DNA of 51,423 nt from Actinokineospora spheciospongiae (GTDB lineage Bacteria > Actinomycetota > Actinomycetes > Mycobacteriales > Pseudonocardiaceae). Positions 1-8,581 of the stretch are shown piece by piece. Position 1 is the first letter of the stretch. Each line of letters opens with the position of its first letter. The stretch spans positions 1 to 51,423 of the forward strand of contig NZ_AYXG01000070.1 of assembly GCF_000564855.1 (NCBI RefSeq), written 5' to 3'. The translations under genes and the position numbers were made by a program. The notes beneath the pieces are model-generated. The model saw only the letters and a list, made by a program, of their open reading frames with translations. It had not been told where the DNA came from and searched no databases.

Positions 1-250
1 ATCCACCCACCCGGGCATTCGCTCGCCGGGCCGGCGGTTCTCGGGGTGGTCGGCCAGGCAAGCACTTCTACCCACCCGAGCATTTGCTGGCCGGGCCAGC
101 GGTTTTCGGGGCGGTCGGTTGGGCCGCTGCGCTGGTGGGGTTCGCGGTGGCTGGTGGCCGGGTCGGCGGTTGGCGGGGTGGTTGGGTGGCTGGCCAAGCG
201 CATCCACCCACCCGGGCGTTCGCTCGCCGGGTCGGCGGTTGGGTGGTGGC
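1..250 (+). repeat. Degenerate tandem repeat, about 60-bp unit, three copies
   Basis: Three related copies are visible: 1-51 (cut by the window edge), 52-117 and 192-250. The shared core resembles GGCCAAGCRCATCYACCCAC followed by CCGGGC; after about a dozen variable bases comes a GCCGGGYCGGCGGTT block and, in the first two copies, a CGGGGYGGTCGG tail. The cleanest core is at 192-217. The same family recurs on the opposite strand at 51245-51397. Frames through this tract give only low-complexity Gly/Trp/Arg/Pro peptides, so I read it as intergenic repeat DNA. Confidence 0.7.
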
Positions 251-521
251 TGGTGGCTGCGCCCGGTGGGGGGCGTGGTGGCTGGTGGTCGGGTCTGCGA
301 ATGGCGTCGAGGCGGGTGGGGCCGCCGCCCCCGTGCTCGGGGGGCGGCGACCCGTTGGGGAGCCGCGTCCGGGGAAGCGAGTCGCGGCTCCGGTCCGTGC
401 GTCAGCTCCCGGTGGTGCGGGCGGTGTCGTCGAGCACCACGCTGCCCGCGATCACGCCCGGGTTCTGACCCGTACCCCGGACCGTACGCACGACCACCGA
501 CAATTCCGCCACGATGGACCC
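251..521. other. Noncoding leader before mtnA
   Basis: No gene is supported here. The stretch is GGT/GTG-rich, continuing the repeat tract, and then becomes ordinary high-GC sequence. A frame that opens at 84 runs uninterrupted into mtnA, but its first 146 residues are low-complexity and match nothing expected for the family. No convincing -35/-10 pair or terminator was seen. Confidence 0.5.
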
Positions 522-1502
522 ATGCGCACCATCGACTGGCGCGGGGACCGCGTCGTGATCATCGACCAGACCCGGCTGCCGCACGACCTCGTCGTCGCCG
601 AGTTGCGGACCGTGGACGAGCTCGTGGCCGCCATCACCTCCCTCGCCGTGCGCGGTGCCCCGGCGCTCGGGGTGGCCGGGGCGCTGGGGGTGGCGCTGGC
701 CGTGCTGACCGCGCCCGACCGGGTCGAGGAGGAGGCGGCGAAGGTTCGCGCGGCGCGGCCGACGGCGGTCAACCTGGCCTGGGGTGTTGACCGGGCCCTC
801 GCGCGCCTGCCCGAGGGGGGTGCCGCCGTGGTCGCCGAGGCGGTGGCCGTGCTGGAGGACGACGCGCGGTTGAACCGGGCGCTGGGTGAGCGGGGCGCGG
901 ACTGGCTGCTCGACCGGGTCGGTGGGCCGGTCGACGCGCTCACCCACTGCAACGCGGGTGCGCTGGCCTGCGTGGAGTGGGGCACCGCGCTGGGCGTGCT
1001 GCGCTCGCTGCACCTGCGCGGCGGCCTCGGCCACGTCTACGCCGACGAGACCCGGCCGCTGCTCCAGGGGGCCCGGATCACCGCCTGGGAGCTGGCGGGC
1101 CTGGGCGTGCCGCACACCGTCGTGGTCGACTCCGCCGGGCCGTCGGTGATCGCCAACGGGTTGGTGGGCGCCGTGGTGGTGGGCGCGGACCGGATCGCGG
1201 CCAACGGCGACGTGGTCAACAAGGTCGGCACGTACCCGCTGGCGCTGGCCGCGGCCAGGGCGGGCATCCCGTTCGTCGTCGCCGCGCCCGAGTCGACCGT
1301 CGACCTCGGCACCCCCGACGGCCGGTCGGTGGACATCGAGGTGCGCGACGAGGACGAGGTGCTCGGTTGGCGCGGTGAGCGGATCGCCCCGGCCGCCACC
1401 CGGGCGCTGAACTACGCCTTCGACGTGACCCCGGCCGACCTGGTCGCCGCGATCGTCACCGAGGCGCGGGTGGTCGAGCCCGCCTCGGGTTCGCTGTCGT
1501 AA
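522..1502 (+). CDS. mtnA: Methylthioribose-1-phosphate isomerase
   Basis: Converts 5-methylthioribose-1-phosphate to methylthioribulose-1-phosphate in the cytosolic methionine salvage pathway. The 326-residue protein has the usual family length. Visible hallmarks are the N-terminal RGAPALGVAGALGVALA loop, the catalytic cysteine in THCNAGALA (Cys143), YADETRPLLQGAR, the catalytic aspartate in GADRIAANGD (Asp223) and VVNKVGTYPLA near the C-terminus. The ATG at 522 was chosen because family homology (MRTIDWRGD) begins exactly there; the open frame upstream is low-complexity. A Shine-Dalgarno sequence is weak. No other salvage gene (mtnB/C/D/P) is nearby, so it appears to stand alone. A related family is the eIF2B-alpha-like/ribose-1,5-bisphosphate isomerases, but the active-site residues favour MtnA. 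Confidence 0.93.
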   Translation: MRTIDWRGDRVVIIDQTRLPHDLVVAELRTVDELVAAITSLAVRGAPALGVAGALGVALAVLTAPDRVEEEAAKVRAARPTAVNLAWGVDRALARLPEGGAAVVAEAVAVLEDDARLNRALGERGADWLLDRVGGPVDALTHCNAGALACVEWGTALGVLRSLHLRGGLGHVYADETRPLLQGARITAWELAGLGVPHTVVVDSAGPSVIANGLVGAVVVGADRIAANGDVVNKVGTYPLALAAARAGIPFVVAAPESTVDLGTPDGRSVDIEVRDEDEVLGWRGERIAPAATRALNYAFDVTPADLVAAIVTEARVVEPASGSLS

Positions 1503-1571
1503 CCCGAATGCGCAGGCGAGAGCCTGGTCACTACCCTCTAGGGCACTGTTCCGGCCGTAGGGAGCCCCACC

Positions 1572-3320
1572 GTGATCACCAGGATGTCGTCGTTGTTCCT
1601 GCGCACCCTGCGCGAGGACCCGGCGGACGCCGAGGTGCCCAGCCACAAGCTGCTGGTGCGCGCCGGGTACGTCCGCCGCGTGGCGCCGGGCGGTTACACC
1701 TGGCTGCCGCTGGGGCTGCGCGTGTTCCGCAACGTCGAGCGCGTCGTCCGCGAGGAGATGGACGCCATGGGCGCGCAGGAGATCTCCTTCCCGGCGCTGC
1801 TGCCCAAGGAGCCCTACGAGGCGACGAACCGGTGGACCGAGTACGGCCCGAACCTGTTCCGGCTCAAGGACCGCAAGGGCGCGGACTACCTGCTCGGCCC
1901 CACCCACGAGGAGCTGTTCACGCTCACCGTGAAGGGCGAGTACGCCTCGTACAAGGACTACCCGGTCACGCTGTACCAGATCCAGACCAAGTACCGCGAC
2001 GAGGCGCGGCCCCGGGCGGGCATCCTGCGCGGGCGCGAGTTCACCATGAAGGACTCCTACTCCTTCGACCTCACCGACGAGGGCCTGTCGGCCTCCTACC
2101 AGGCCCACCGCGACACCTACATCCGGATCTTCGACCGGCTCGGCCTGGAGTACGTGATCTGCTCGGCCACCTCGGGCGCCATGGGCGGCTCGGCGTCGGA
2201 GGAATTCCTGGCGGTGGCGCCCACCGGTGAGGACACCTTCGTCCGCAGCACCGACTCCGACTACGCCGCCAACGTCGAGGCCGTCGTCACCCCCGCCCCG
2301 CAGCCCCGGCCGCTGGAGGGCCTGCCCGAGGCGCAGGTGCACCACACGCCCGGCACCCCCACCATCGAGTCGCTGGTGGCCTTCCTCAACGGCGCGGACC
2401 TCGGCCGGGAGTTCACCGCGGCCGACACGCTCAAGAACGTCCTGCTCAAGACCCGCAAGCCCGGGGCCGAGGGCTGGGAACTGCTCGCCGTCGGCCTGCC
2501 CGGCGACCGCGAGGTGGACACCAAGCGGCTGGAGGCGGCGCTGGAGCCCGCCGAGGTCGCCATGCTCGACGACGCCGACTTCGCCCGCAACACCTTCCTG
2601 GTCAAGGGCTACATCGGCCCGAAGGCGCTGCTGGACAACGGCGTGCGCTACCTGGTCGACCCGCGCGTGGTCACCGGCACCGCCTGGGTGACCGGCGCGG
2701 ACAAGGCCGAGCACCACGTGGTCGACCTGGTCGCGGGCCGCGACTTCATCCCCGACGGCACCATCGAGGCCGCCGAGGTGCGCGAGGGCGACCCGTCGCC
2801 GGACGGTCACGGCACCCTGGTCGCCGCGCGCGGCATCGAGATCGGCCACATCTTCCAGCTCGGCCGCAAGTACGCCGACGCCTTCAGCCTCGACGCCCTC
2901 GGCGCCGACTCCAAGCCCATCCGGATCACCATGGGCTCCTACGGCATCGGCGTCTCCCGGCTGGTCGCCGTGCTGGCCGAGCAGCAGCACGACGCGCAGG
3001 GCCTGTACTGGCCGCGCGAGGTCTCCCCGTACGACCTGCACCTGGTCGTGGCGGGCAAGGACGACGCGCTCAAGGCGGGCGGCGAGGACCTCGCGGCGAA
3101 GCTGGACGCCGCCGGGCTGTCGGTGCTGCTCGACGACCGCACCACCTCGCCCGGGGTGAAGTTCAAGGACGCCGAGCTGATCGGCGTCCCGACGATCGTC
3201 GTCGTCGGCCGCGGCCTGGCCAACGGCGTCGTCGAGGTCAAGGACCGCAAGTCCGGCGAGCGCGCGGAGGTCGCGGTGACCGACGTCGTCGAGCACCTCA
3301 CCTCGCTGGTGCGCGGCTGA
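1572..3320 (+). CDS. proS: Prolyl-tRNA synthetase, bacterial type with editing domain
   Basis: Charges tRNA-Pro with proline in the cytosol. The 582 residues match the bacterial ProS architecture: class II catalytic core with the THEELFT segment near residue 115, motif 2 ([20 protein letters not shown]), a YbaK-type INS editing insertion roughly between residues 225 and 400, motif 3 in [13 protein letters not shown] near residue 458, and a C-terminal anticodon-binding domain ending [11 protein letters not shown]. The GTG at 1572 is preceded by GGGAG at about the right distance; an ATG four codons in (1584) is an alternative. It lies 69 bases after mtnA and ends at a strong hairpin shared with a converging gene. 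In mycobacteria proS also lies near the rimP-nusA region, as here. Confidence 0.97.
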   Translation: MITRMSSLFLRTLREDPADAEVPSHKLLVRAGYVRRVAPGGYTWLPLGLRVFRNVERVVREEMDAMGAQEISFPALLPKEPYEATNRWTEYGPNLFRLKDRKGADYLLGPTHEELFTLTVKGEYASYKDYPVTLYQIQTKYRDEARPRAGILRGREFTMKDSYSFDLTDEGLSASYQAHRDTYIRIFDRLGLEYVICSATSGAMGGSASEEFLAVAPTGEDTFVRSTDSDYAANVEAVVTPAPQPRPLEGLPEAQVHHTPGTPTIESLVAFLNGADLGREFTAADTLKNVLLKTRKPGAEGWELLAVGLPGDREVDTKRLEAALEPAEVAMLDDADFARNTFLVKGYIGPKALLDNGVRYLVDPRVVTGTAWVTGADKAEHHVVDLVAGRDFIPDGTIEAAEVREGDPSPDGHGTLVAARGIEIGHIFQLGRKYADAFSLDALGADSKPIRITMGSYGIGVSRLVAVLAEQQHDAQGLYWPREVSPYDLHLVVAGKDDALKAGGEDLAAKLDAAGLSVLLDDRTTSPGVKFKDAELIGVPTIVVVGRGLANGVVEVKDRKSGERAEVAVTDVVEHLTSLVRG

Positions 3321-3334
3321 CCCACAGCGCACGG

Positions 3335-3367
3335 GGGGGCCGGAATCCACTGTGGATTCCGGCCCCC
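3335..3367. terminator. Bidirectional hairpin terminator after proS
   Basis: A perfect 16-bp inverted repeat (GGGGGCCGGAATCCAC and its complement) surrounds a single central base at 3351. It lies between the converging stop codons of proS (3320) and the gene ending at 3376. There is no U-tract, as is common in actinobacteria. Confidence 0.85.
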
Positions 3368-3375
3368 GCGTCCGC

Positions 3376-4347
3376 TCAGCCCTCGTGGGGGCGGATGCTC
3401 TCGACCATCTTCGCCGCGGTCTCGGCGGGCAGCGCGTCGGACACGCCCTGGTCCTGGTACATCATGAACAGCGCGGTGTTCTCACCGTTCTTGAACGCCA
3501 CGGCCGTGAACACCACGGTGGGGGAGGGGCACTCGCCGGGCTGGGTCACGGTGAGGGTCGCGGTCGCGGTGAACGCCTCGATCCTGCCCGCGTTGACCTT
3601 CGTCGGGGTCGCCTCGGTGACCGCCACCTGCGCCTTGGACCCGTCGGGGTTGAGCGCCGCGGAGTCGGCGAACAGCTTCACGCCGTTGCTCGCCGCCCTG
3701 GCGGGTTCGGTGGTCCCGGCCGTGACGAACCCGGCGCGGCCGCGGTAGGAGCCCTTCACCGACGTGCACGCGTCCGGCTTGTACGTGGTCACGCCGTGCA
3801 TGACCGCGGTGGGCTTGCCGTCGTTGTCCTCGAAGCCGACGATCGTGCTCGGCGTCTCGACCTCCCAGTCCTTCGGGACGTCGTAGGCCACCTTCTCCTT
3901 GAACGACAGCACCCCCTGCCAGCCCGAGACCACCGAGTCGACCAGGATGTCCTCCACCTTCGTCGGGGTGGACGAAGTGGACGGTTGCCTCGAGGTCGTC
4001 CTCGGCGCGGAGGACGTGGTCTTCTGCCCGGAGGACGGCGGCGGGGGCGCGCTCGACGACGTGCCGGGGTCGGCGATCGGCTGCTCGTCGTCGCGGTTGA
4101 CCAGGAACAGGGTCGTCACCCCGCCGATGGCCACCACCAGCACCACCACCGCCACGATGATCCACGGCGTCCGGTTCCCCCTGGGCGGCTCGGGCGGCTG
4201 GTACATGCCGAAACCCTTGTACCCACCGGGTTGCTGCGGTTGCTGTGGGTGACCCTGCTGGTGGTACGGCGAGGGTTGGCCGGTCATCGGGTCCACTTGG
4301 TACTGCGGGTGCGGCTCCTGCCAGTACGGACCCCCTGGGGTGCTCAT
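3376..4347 (-). CDS. Single-TM protein with Pro/Gln-rich cytoplasmic tail, unknown function
   Basis: 323 residues. The N-terminus (MSTPGGPYWQEPHPQYQVDP...) is about 60 residues rich in Pro, Gln, Gly and Tyr, followed by one hydrophobic helix (WIIVAVVVLVVAIGG) and NRDD. A Ser/Thr/Pro linker and an exported domain of about 200 residues follow, with two likely disulfide cysteines. The topology is cytoplasmic tail plus extracytoplasmic domain. The exported domain resembles those of the next two leftward genes in layout (a 'VAYDVPKDWEVETP' strand, a Cys-containing middle, and a C-terminal 'AAKMVESIRP' helix), so the three look paralogous. Its ATG overlaps the stop of the upstream HAD gene by four bases (ATGA), implying coupled translation. 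Function is unknown; the family resembles actinobacterial DUF8017-type proteins, from memory only. Confidence 0.85.
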   Translation of the reverse strand: MSTPGGPYWQEPHPQYQVDPMTGQPSPYHQQGHPQQPQQPGGYKGFGMYQPPEPPRGNRTPWIIVAVVVLVVAIGGVTTLFLVNRDDEQPIADPGTSSSAPPPPSSGQKTTSSAPRTTSRQPSTSSTPTKVEDILVDSVVSGWQGVLSFKEKVAYDVPKDWEVETPSTIVGFEDNDGKPTAVMHGVTTYKPDACTSVKGSYRGRAGFVTAGTTEPARAASNGVKLFADSAALNPDGSKAQVAVTEATPTKVNAGRIEAFTATATLTVTQPGECPSPTVVFTAVAFKNGENTALFMMYQDQGVSDALPAETAAKMVESIRPHEG

Positions 4348-5093
4348 GCCCCAGACGGTAGTTGACCGTCCCGCGTACCGGCGGGCGAACCTGCCCATCC
4401 GAGCAGCGCGGCGACCACGGCCCCGGTGTCGGACAGGTCCGCCAGCACCACGTCGGCGCCCGCCGCGGCCAGCTCCGCGGCGCTGTCGCGCCCGGTCGCC
4501 ACCCCCACCGCGACCACCCCGTGGTGCCGGGCGCCCACCACGTCGTGGGTGGTGTCGCCGACGACCACCACCCGGTCCGCGGCGAACCGGGTGCCGTACT
4601 TCGCCTCCGCTGCCGCCCGCGCGGCGGCCACCAGCACGTGCCGGTCGGCCGAGAGCGCGCCGTAGCCGCCGACCTCGAGGTCCAGGTGGTGGTGCGGCAG
4701 CAGCGGGGCCAGCTTGCAGGCGGCCAGCTCCGGCAGGTTCCCGGTGACCAGCGTCTGCACCACCTCCGGCCGCCCGGCCAGGGCGGCGACGACCGCGGCG
4801 GCCCCGGGCAGCGCCCGGCCGCGCTCGGCCATGGTGGCCCGCCCCGCCTCGGCGATCGAGACCAGCTCGGCGTGCACCCGCCGCACGTGCTCCTCGGTCC
4901 AGGCGGCCCCGTGCGCCTCCAGCAGCTCCACGGTGATGCCGCGCTCGGTGCGGCCCGCGAACGCGGGCACGTGCACCAGGTCGATGCCCAGCACGGTCAC
5001 CAGCGCCTCGGCGTACCAGGCGCGACCGAGCCCGCGGTAGTCCACGAGCGTCTGGTCGACGTCCCACAGGACGAGGGTGGTCGGCGGTGTCAC
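4344..5093 (-). CDS. HAD-superfamily hydrolase (phosphoglycolate phosphatase-like)
   Basis: 249 residues with the HAD signatures. Motif I is LWDVDQTLVDY (nucleophile Asp11 and acid/base Asp13), followed by an alpha-helical cap (residues about 20-100), motif II in VTGNLPEL and motif IV in VGDTTHDVVGARHHG. The closest general type is a Gph-like phosphatase of small phosphorylated metabolites; the substrate cannot be read from the sequence. The GTG start at 5093 puts motif I at the normal distance from the N-terminus. Translation is coupled by a four-base overlap to the downstream membrane protein at 3376-4347. Confidence 0.88.
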   Translation of the reverse strand: MTPPTTLVLWDVDQTLVDYRGLGRAWYAEALVTVLGIDLVHVPAFAGRTERGITVELLEAHGAAWTEEHVRRVHAELVSIAEAGRATMAERGRALPGAAAVVAALAGRPEVVQTLVTGNLPELAACKLAPLLPHHHLDLEVGGYGALSADRHVLVAAARAAAEAKYGTRFAADRVVVVGDTTHDVVGARHHGVVAVGVATGRDSAAELAAAGADVVLADLSDTGAVVAALLGWAGSPAGTRDGQLPSGA

Positions 5094-5131
5094 CCGGTCA
5101 TCGTGACACGGGAATCAGGGGAGCACGGCGA

Positions 5132-5893
5132 TCAGGGGATCGGGCGCGCGCTGTCGGCGACGGCCAGCAGGGCGGCCCGGTCGACCGGCGGCGGGTCGGC
5201 GGGCCCGCCCTCGGTGTCCCCGTTGACCACGACGAACCGCAGCCCGTCGGCGACCCGCAGCACGGTGACCACCACCAGGCCCCTGGTGCTCAGGCACGCG
5301 CTGCCGGAGGTGGTGACGGTCGCCTCGACCTGCACGCCGTCGACCCCCGCACCGCCGTCCCCGGTGCGCTTGACGGCCTTGGGGGTGCCCACGGACACCT
5401 CCAGGCCGCTGGCCCCGGTGTACCCATCGGTGCCCACCGCGTGCGCGATGTCGCTGGCCACTTTGTTGATCTCCCCGGCGGGCGCGGTGCCGCTCCCGGC
5501 GAAGCCCCGGCTGTAGTCGCGGCCCTCGCAGGCGTACTCGCCCGACCCGGCCAGGGCGGAGATGCTCAACCCGGACATCGACGGCAGCGTGATCGGGTCC
5601 CCGCCCGAGGCCACCCACCCGTCGGGCACCGTGTAGGCGACGTGCGCGTCCTCGTTGGCCACCACCTCGCCCGGCGGGGCCTCGGTGGTCGGTTGCGCGG
5701 TCGTGGTCGGGCCGGTCGTCGGCCCCGGTCCGCCGCCGTCATCGCCCCGGTTCAGCAGCACCACCGCCACCACCGCACCCACGATCACGACCACGGCGGC
5801 CACCGCGACAGCCGCGATCCGCCCGGTGCGCCGCGGCGGCGGTGGCTCGTCGAACAGCCCGAGGCCCTGGTACTGCCCACCCGGATAGGTCAC
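5132..5893 (-). CDS. Single-TM exported-domain protein, unknown function
   Basis: 253 residues: a short cytoplasmic N-terminus ending in RRTGR, one long hydrophobic helix (IAAVAVAAVVVIVGAVVAVV), the LNRGDD junction, a Thr/Pro-rich linker and an exported domain of about 180 residues. The domain carries cysteines in YACEGRDYSRGFAGSG and SACLSTRG, a likely disulfide pair. YxCxGxxYxRxFxGSG is shared almost exactly with the neighbour at 5931-6647 (YTCQGAEYGRAFSGSG), which is direct evidence of paralogy. The GTG start at 5893 is chosen because the next in-frame methionine is internal. The gap to the next leftward gene start is 38 bases. No enzymatic motif is visible. Confidence 0.82.
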   Translation of the reverse strand: MTYPGGQYQGLGLFDEPPPPRRTGRIAAVAVAAVVVIVGAVVAVVLLNRGDDGGGPGPTTGPTTTAQPTTEAPPGEVVANEDAHVAYTVPDGWVASGGDPITLPSMSGLSISALAGSGEYACEGRDYSRGFAGSGTAPAGEINKVASDIAHAVGTDGYTGASGLEVSVGTPKAVKRTGDGGAGVDGVQVEATVTTSGSACLSTRGLVVVTVLRVADGLRFVVVNGDTEGGPADPPPVDRAALLAVADSARPIP

Positions 5894-5930
5894 GGCCCGA
5901 CGGTATCGCCCCGCCGGTCACCGCCCGCGC

Positions 5931-6647
5931 TCATCCGCGCGGTCGAACGCTGTCCGTTATCGCCCGCAGGTCCCCGGCCTCCACCGTGTCCGGCCCCAAC
6001 GCCTCACCCGGCACCGTGTCCGCCCCCAGCACCACCACCGACGTCCCCACCCCGGTCGCCAGCGCCACCACGACCACCGTCCCCCGCACCCCGGCGCACG
6101 CGTCGGCGCTGTCGGTGGTGGTCTCCGCGTCCGCGCGCACCACACTCCCGCGCACCCCGTCCCGCACCACCGGGGTCGCCCGCGACAGGGTCACCCGCGC
6201 GGTCTGGTTGGCGTCGCTGTACTGGTCGGCGGCGATCGCGGCGGCCAACTCGGCGGCGGCGTCGGCGGGCACCCCCTCGGCCACCCCGCTGCCGCTGAAC
6301 GCCCGCCCGTACTCCGCCCCCTGGCAGGTGTAGGTCCCGAAGTCGGCCAGGTGCCCCAACCGCACCCCGTTGGACGACTCCAGCGATTCGGTGTCCTCGG
6401 CCAGCGCCCACTCCGGGGGCAGCTCGTAGGTGAGCTGCGCCTGCCCGTCGACCACCACCTGCCACCCCGGGTTGCGCGCCTCCTCCGAGGCGGCCTCCCG
6501 CGTCCGCGTGGAGGACACGGAGGTCGCACTCGGCAGGTCCGCCGGGTCGTCGGTGGCGGACCCGAACACCCCCACGGCCACGAACGCGGAGGCGACCAGC
6601 ACCAGTGCCGTCGCCCCCACCGCAAGCCGCCTGCCCACCACCGGCAC
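5931..6647 (-). CDS. Exported protein, paralogue of its two leftward neighbours
   Basis: About 238 residues from the GTG at 6647. The N-terminus RRLAVGATALVLVASAFVAV is a signal peptide or signal anchor, followed by a charged and Ser/Thr-rich spacer and the same exported domain as the neighbour: LTYELPPEWAL, YTCQGAEYGRAFSGSG, a Thr/Asp-rich stretch with ADACAGVRG, and the C-terminal AITDSVRPRG. The frame continues far upstream on this strand, but only because GC-rich DNA lacks stops. The start is moderately uncertain because no strong ribosome-binding site precedes it. Unknown function; with the two neighbours it forms a small local expansion. Confidence 0.75.
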   Translation of the reverse strand: MPVVGRRLAVGATALVLVASAFVAVGVFGSATDDPADLPSATSVSSTRTREAASEEARNPGWQVVVDGQAQLTYELPPEWALAEDTESLESSNGVRLGHLADFGTYTCQGAEYGRAFSGSGVAEGVPADAAAELAAAIAADQYSDANQTARVTLSRATPVVRDGVRGSVVRADAETTTDSADACAGVRGTVVVVALATGVGTSVVVLGADTVPGEALGPDTVEAGDLRAITDSVRPRG

Positions 6648-6749
6648 GACGTTAACGCAGCCCGGCTCACCCGTTGGAACAACCTGGCCCCACTCCCGGA
6701 GCCGCCCGGCACCCCGCTCGCCTCCTCGGATGAGGGGGTTCTGAACTCG

Positions 6750-6857
6750 AAGGAGGAGGCGGTCGAGTGGGCCGAGCGGGTCCCCGCGGTCCGCGGGTCC
6801 AGGATCGAGGTCCGGCGGGTGCCCGGGGACGACGAGGTCCCGCAGGACAACCGGTGA
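6750..6857 (+). pseudogene. C-terminal remnant of a YCII/DGPF-domain protein
   Basis: The frame reads SKEEAVEWAERVPAV, then RIEVRRVPGDD and a stop. This matches the final helix and strand of YCII (DGPF) proteins, which typically end in S-(x)-EEA-x-EWA-x-R-x-P and IEVRPV. Nothing upstream (6648-6745) restores the first two-thirds of the domain, and the divergent neighbour begins at 6647, so the gene is truncated. YCII genes are classically adjacent to ECF42-type sigma factors, and one follows 44 bases downstream, which supports the identification. Confidence 0.6.
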
Positions 6858-6900
6858 GCGCCGGGGAACGGACCCGGCGCCGGGACGCGAGGCGGGTCTG

Positions 6901-8120
6901 ATGGGTGCGGTCGACGTCGGGGCCGTGTGGCGGGTCGAGTCGGCGCGGATCGTCGCCGCGCTGACCCGGTTCACCGGCGACTTCGGGCCGGCCGAGGACG
7001 CGGCCCAGGAGGCGGTGGCCGAGGCGCTGGCGTCGTGGCCGCTCACCCCTCCGGCCAACCCGGCGGGCTGGCTGATGGCCACGGCCCGGCGGCGGGCCAT
7101 CGACGCGATCCGCCGTCGCAGCGCCCTGGAGGACCGGTACGCGCTGCCGGCCCCCGACCCGGCGGTCGACGGGGAACCCGACCCCGACCGCATCGACGGC
7201 ATCGACGGCATCGAGGACGACGTCCTGGCGCTGGTGTTCACCAGTTGCCACCCGGTGCTCCCCCGCGAGGCGCGGGTGGCGCTGACCCTGCGCGTGGTCG
7301 GCGGCCTGTCCAGCGAGGAGGTCGCCCGCGCGTTCCTGGTGCCCGTGCCGACCGTGCGGGCCCGCGTCACCCGGGCCAAGAAGGCGATCGCGGCGGCCGG
7401 GGTGCCGTTCGAGCTGCCGCCCGCCCGCGAGCGCCGGGAGCGGCTGGGCGGTGTGCTCAGCGTCCTCCACGCGATCTTCACCGAGGGGTCGACGGCCACC
7501 TCGGGCGACCGGCTGCTGCGCCCCGACGTCGCGCACGAGGCGATCCGGCTGGTCCGCGCGCCTGCCGCGGTGCAGCCGGACGAACCCGAGGTGCGCGGCC
7601 TGCTCGCGTTGTGCGAGCTGACGGCCGCGCGCTTGCCGGCCCGGACCGACCCGGACGGCTCGCCGGTCCTGCTGGAGCACCAGGACCGGCGGCTGTGGGA
7701 CCTCCCGGCGATCCACCGCGGCCTGGCCGCCCTGGCCGCGGCCTCGGCCCCTACGGCCTCCAGGCCGCGATCGCGGCCACCCACGTGTCGGCGCCCTCGG
7801 TCGAGGCGACCGACTGGGACCGGGTCGTGCTGCTCTACCAGGCGCTCGGCCGGGTCGCGCCCTCACCGGTGGTGGATCTCAACCGGGCCGTCGCCGTGGC
7901 CATGGCCTCGGGTCCGGAGCGGGCACTGGTCATCGTGGACGAGCTGATCGCCTCGGGTGCGCTCCCCGGTTCGCACCTGGTCCCGACCGTGCGCGGGGAG
8001 CTGCTGGCCCGCCTCGGCAGGCGACCGGAAGCGCGTGCCGAACTGGAACTGGCCGCCCGGCTGTGCGCCAATCAACGCGAACGTTCAGTGTTGTTGCGCA
8101 AGGCCGCCGCGCTGGGCTGA
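6901..8120 (+). pseudogene. ECF42-type RNA polymerase sigma factor, frameshifted
   Basis: An ECF sigma factor with the long C-terminal (DUF6596/TPR-like) extension. Region 2 (FTGDFGPAEDAAQEAVAEAL, ARRRAIDAIRRR), region 4 (LSSEEVARAFLVPVPTVRAR) and the extension (RRLWDLPAIHRGLAALA) read in one frame. From about 7740 the family sequence continues in the frame one base back (GPYGLQAAIAATHV, SPVVDLNRAVAVAMA, GRRPEARAELELAARL) to the stop at 8120. One base appears to be missing around 7735-7745, between RGLAALA and GLGPYGLQ. As written, the first frame would run on with non-family sequence to 7947. Either the gene is recently inactivated or this is a sequencing error; third-position GC remains high on both sides. 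Partner YCII proteins accompany this sigma group, and a truncated one lies just upstream. Confidence 0.85.
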
Positions 8121-8148
8121 CCCCTCCGACCACGCGGTCACCGCCGAC

Positions 8149-8559
8149 CTAACCGGCGAGGAAGCTCAACCGCACCCGCCGCACCGGGTTGTCGACGTTG
8201 GTGTCCACCAGGCAGATCGACTGCCACGTCCCCAGCGCCATCACCCCACCCAGCACCGGCACCGTCGCGTACGGCGGCACCAACCCGGGCAGCACGTGGT
8301 CGCGCCCGTGCCCCGGGGTCCCGTGCCGGTGCCGCCACCGGCTGTCGGCGGGCAGCAGTTCGCGCAGCGCGGCCAGCAGGTCCTCGTCGCTGCCCGCGCC
8401 GGTCTCGATGATCGCCAGCCCGGCCGTGGCGTGCGGCACCCACACGTGCAGCAGGCCGTCCCCGGCGTCGGCGTCGGACAGGAAGCGGGCGCAGCGGTCG
8501 GTGAGGTCGTGCACCACCTCCGCGCCGCCGGTGCGGATTTCGATCTCCTCGCTGTGCAC
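8149..8559 (-). CDS. yjbQ: YjbQ family (UPF0047) protein
   Basis: 136 residues matching the whole YjbQ/UPF0047 fold. The family has been described as a 'secondary thiamine-phosphate synthase', but its physiological role is unsettled. Visible signatures: HVWVPHATAGLAIIETGAG in the middle, HRHGTPGHGRDHVLPGLVPP with clustered histidines, and a C-terminal GTWQSICLVDTNVDNPVRR. The GTG at 8559 was picked because HSEEIEIRTGG aligns with the usual N-terminus; the open frame continues upstream without homology. It is transcribed divergently from the aminotransferase-like gene with only about 22 bases between starts, so promoters must overlap or transcripts be nearly leaderless. Confidence 0.9.
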   Translation of the reverse strand: MHSEEIEIRTGGAEVVHDLTDRCARFLSDADAGDGLLHVWVPHATAGLAIIETGAGSDEDLLAALRELLPADSRWRHRHGTPGHGRDHVLPGLVPPYATVPVLGGVMALGTWQSICLVDTNVDNPVRRVRLSFLAG

Positions 8560-8569
8560 GCGTCCACCG

Positions 8570-8575
8570 TAGGCT
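8570..8575 (+). promoter_or_regulatory. Putative -10 box TAGGCT for a leaderless transcript
   Basis: TAGGCT fits the actinobacterial TANNNT -10 consensus and ends seven bases before the GTG at 8582, the spacing expected when transcription begins at the start codon. No -35 is recognisable. Confidence 0.4.
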
Positions 8576-8581
8576 GTGGGG

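Noticed and set aside
46..521. Possible genes in the left-end repeat tract
   Set aside because: All frames give low-complexity peptides over tandem repeats; no start with ribosome-binding site or homology.
402..3350. Long minus-strand open frame (982 codons) across mtnA and proS
   Set aside because: It is the antisense shadow of two well-supported genes; its product is low-complexity Arg/Gly/Val/Asp and matches no family. GC-rich DNA lacks stops.
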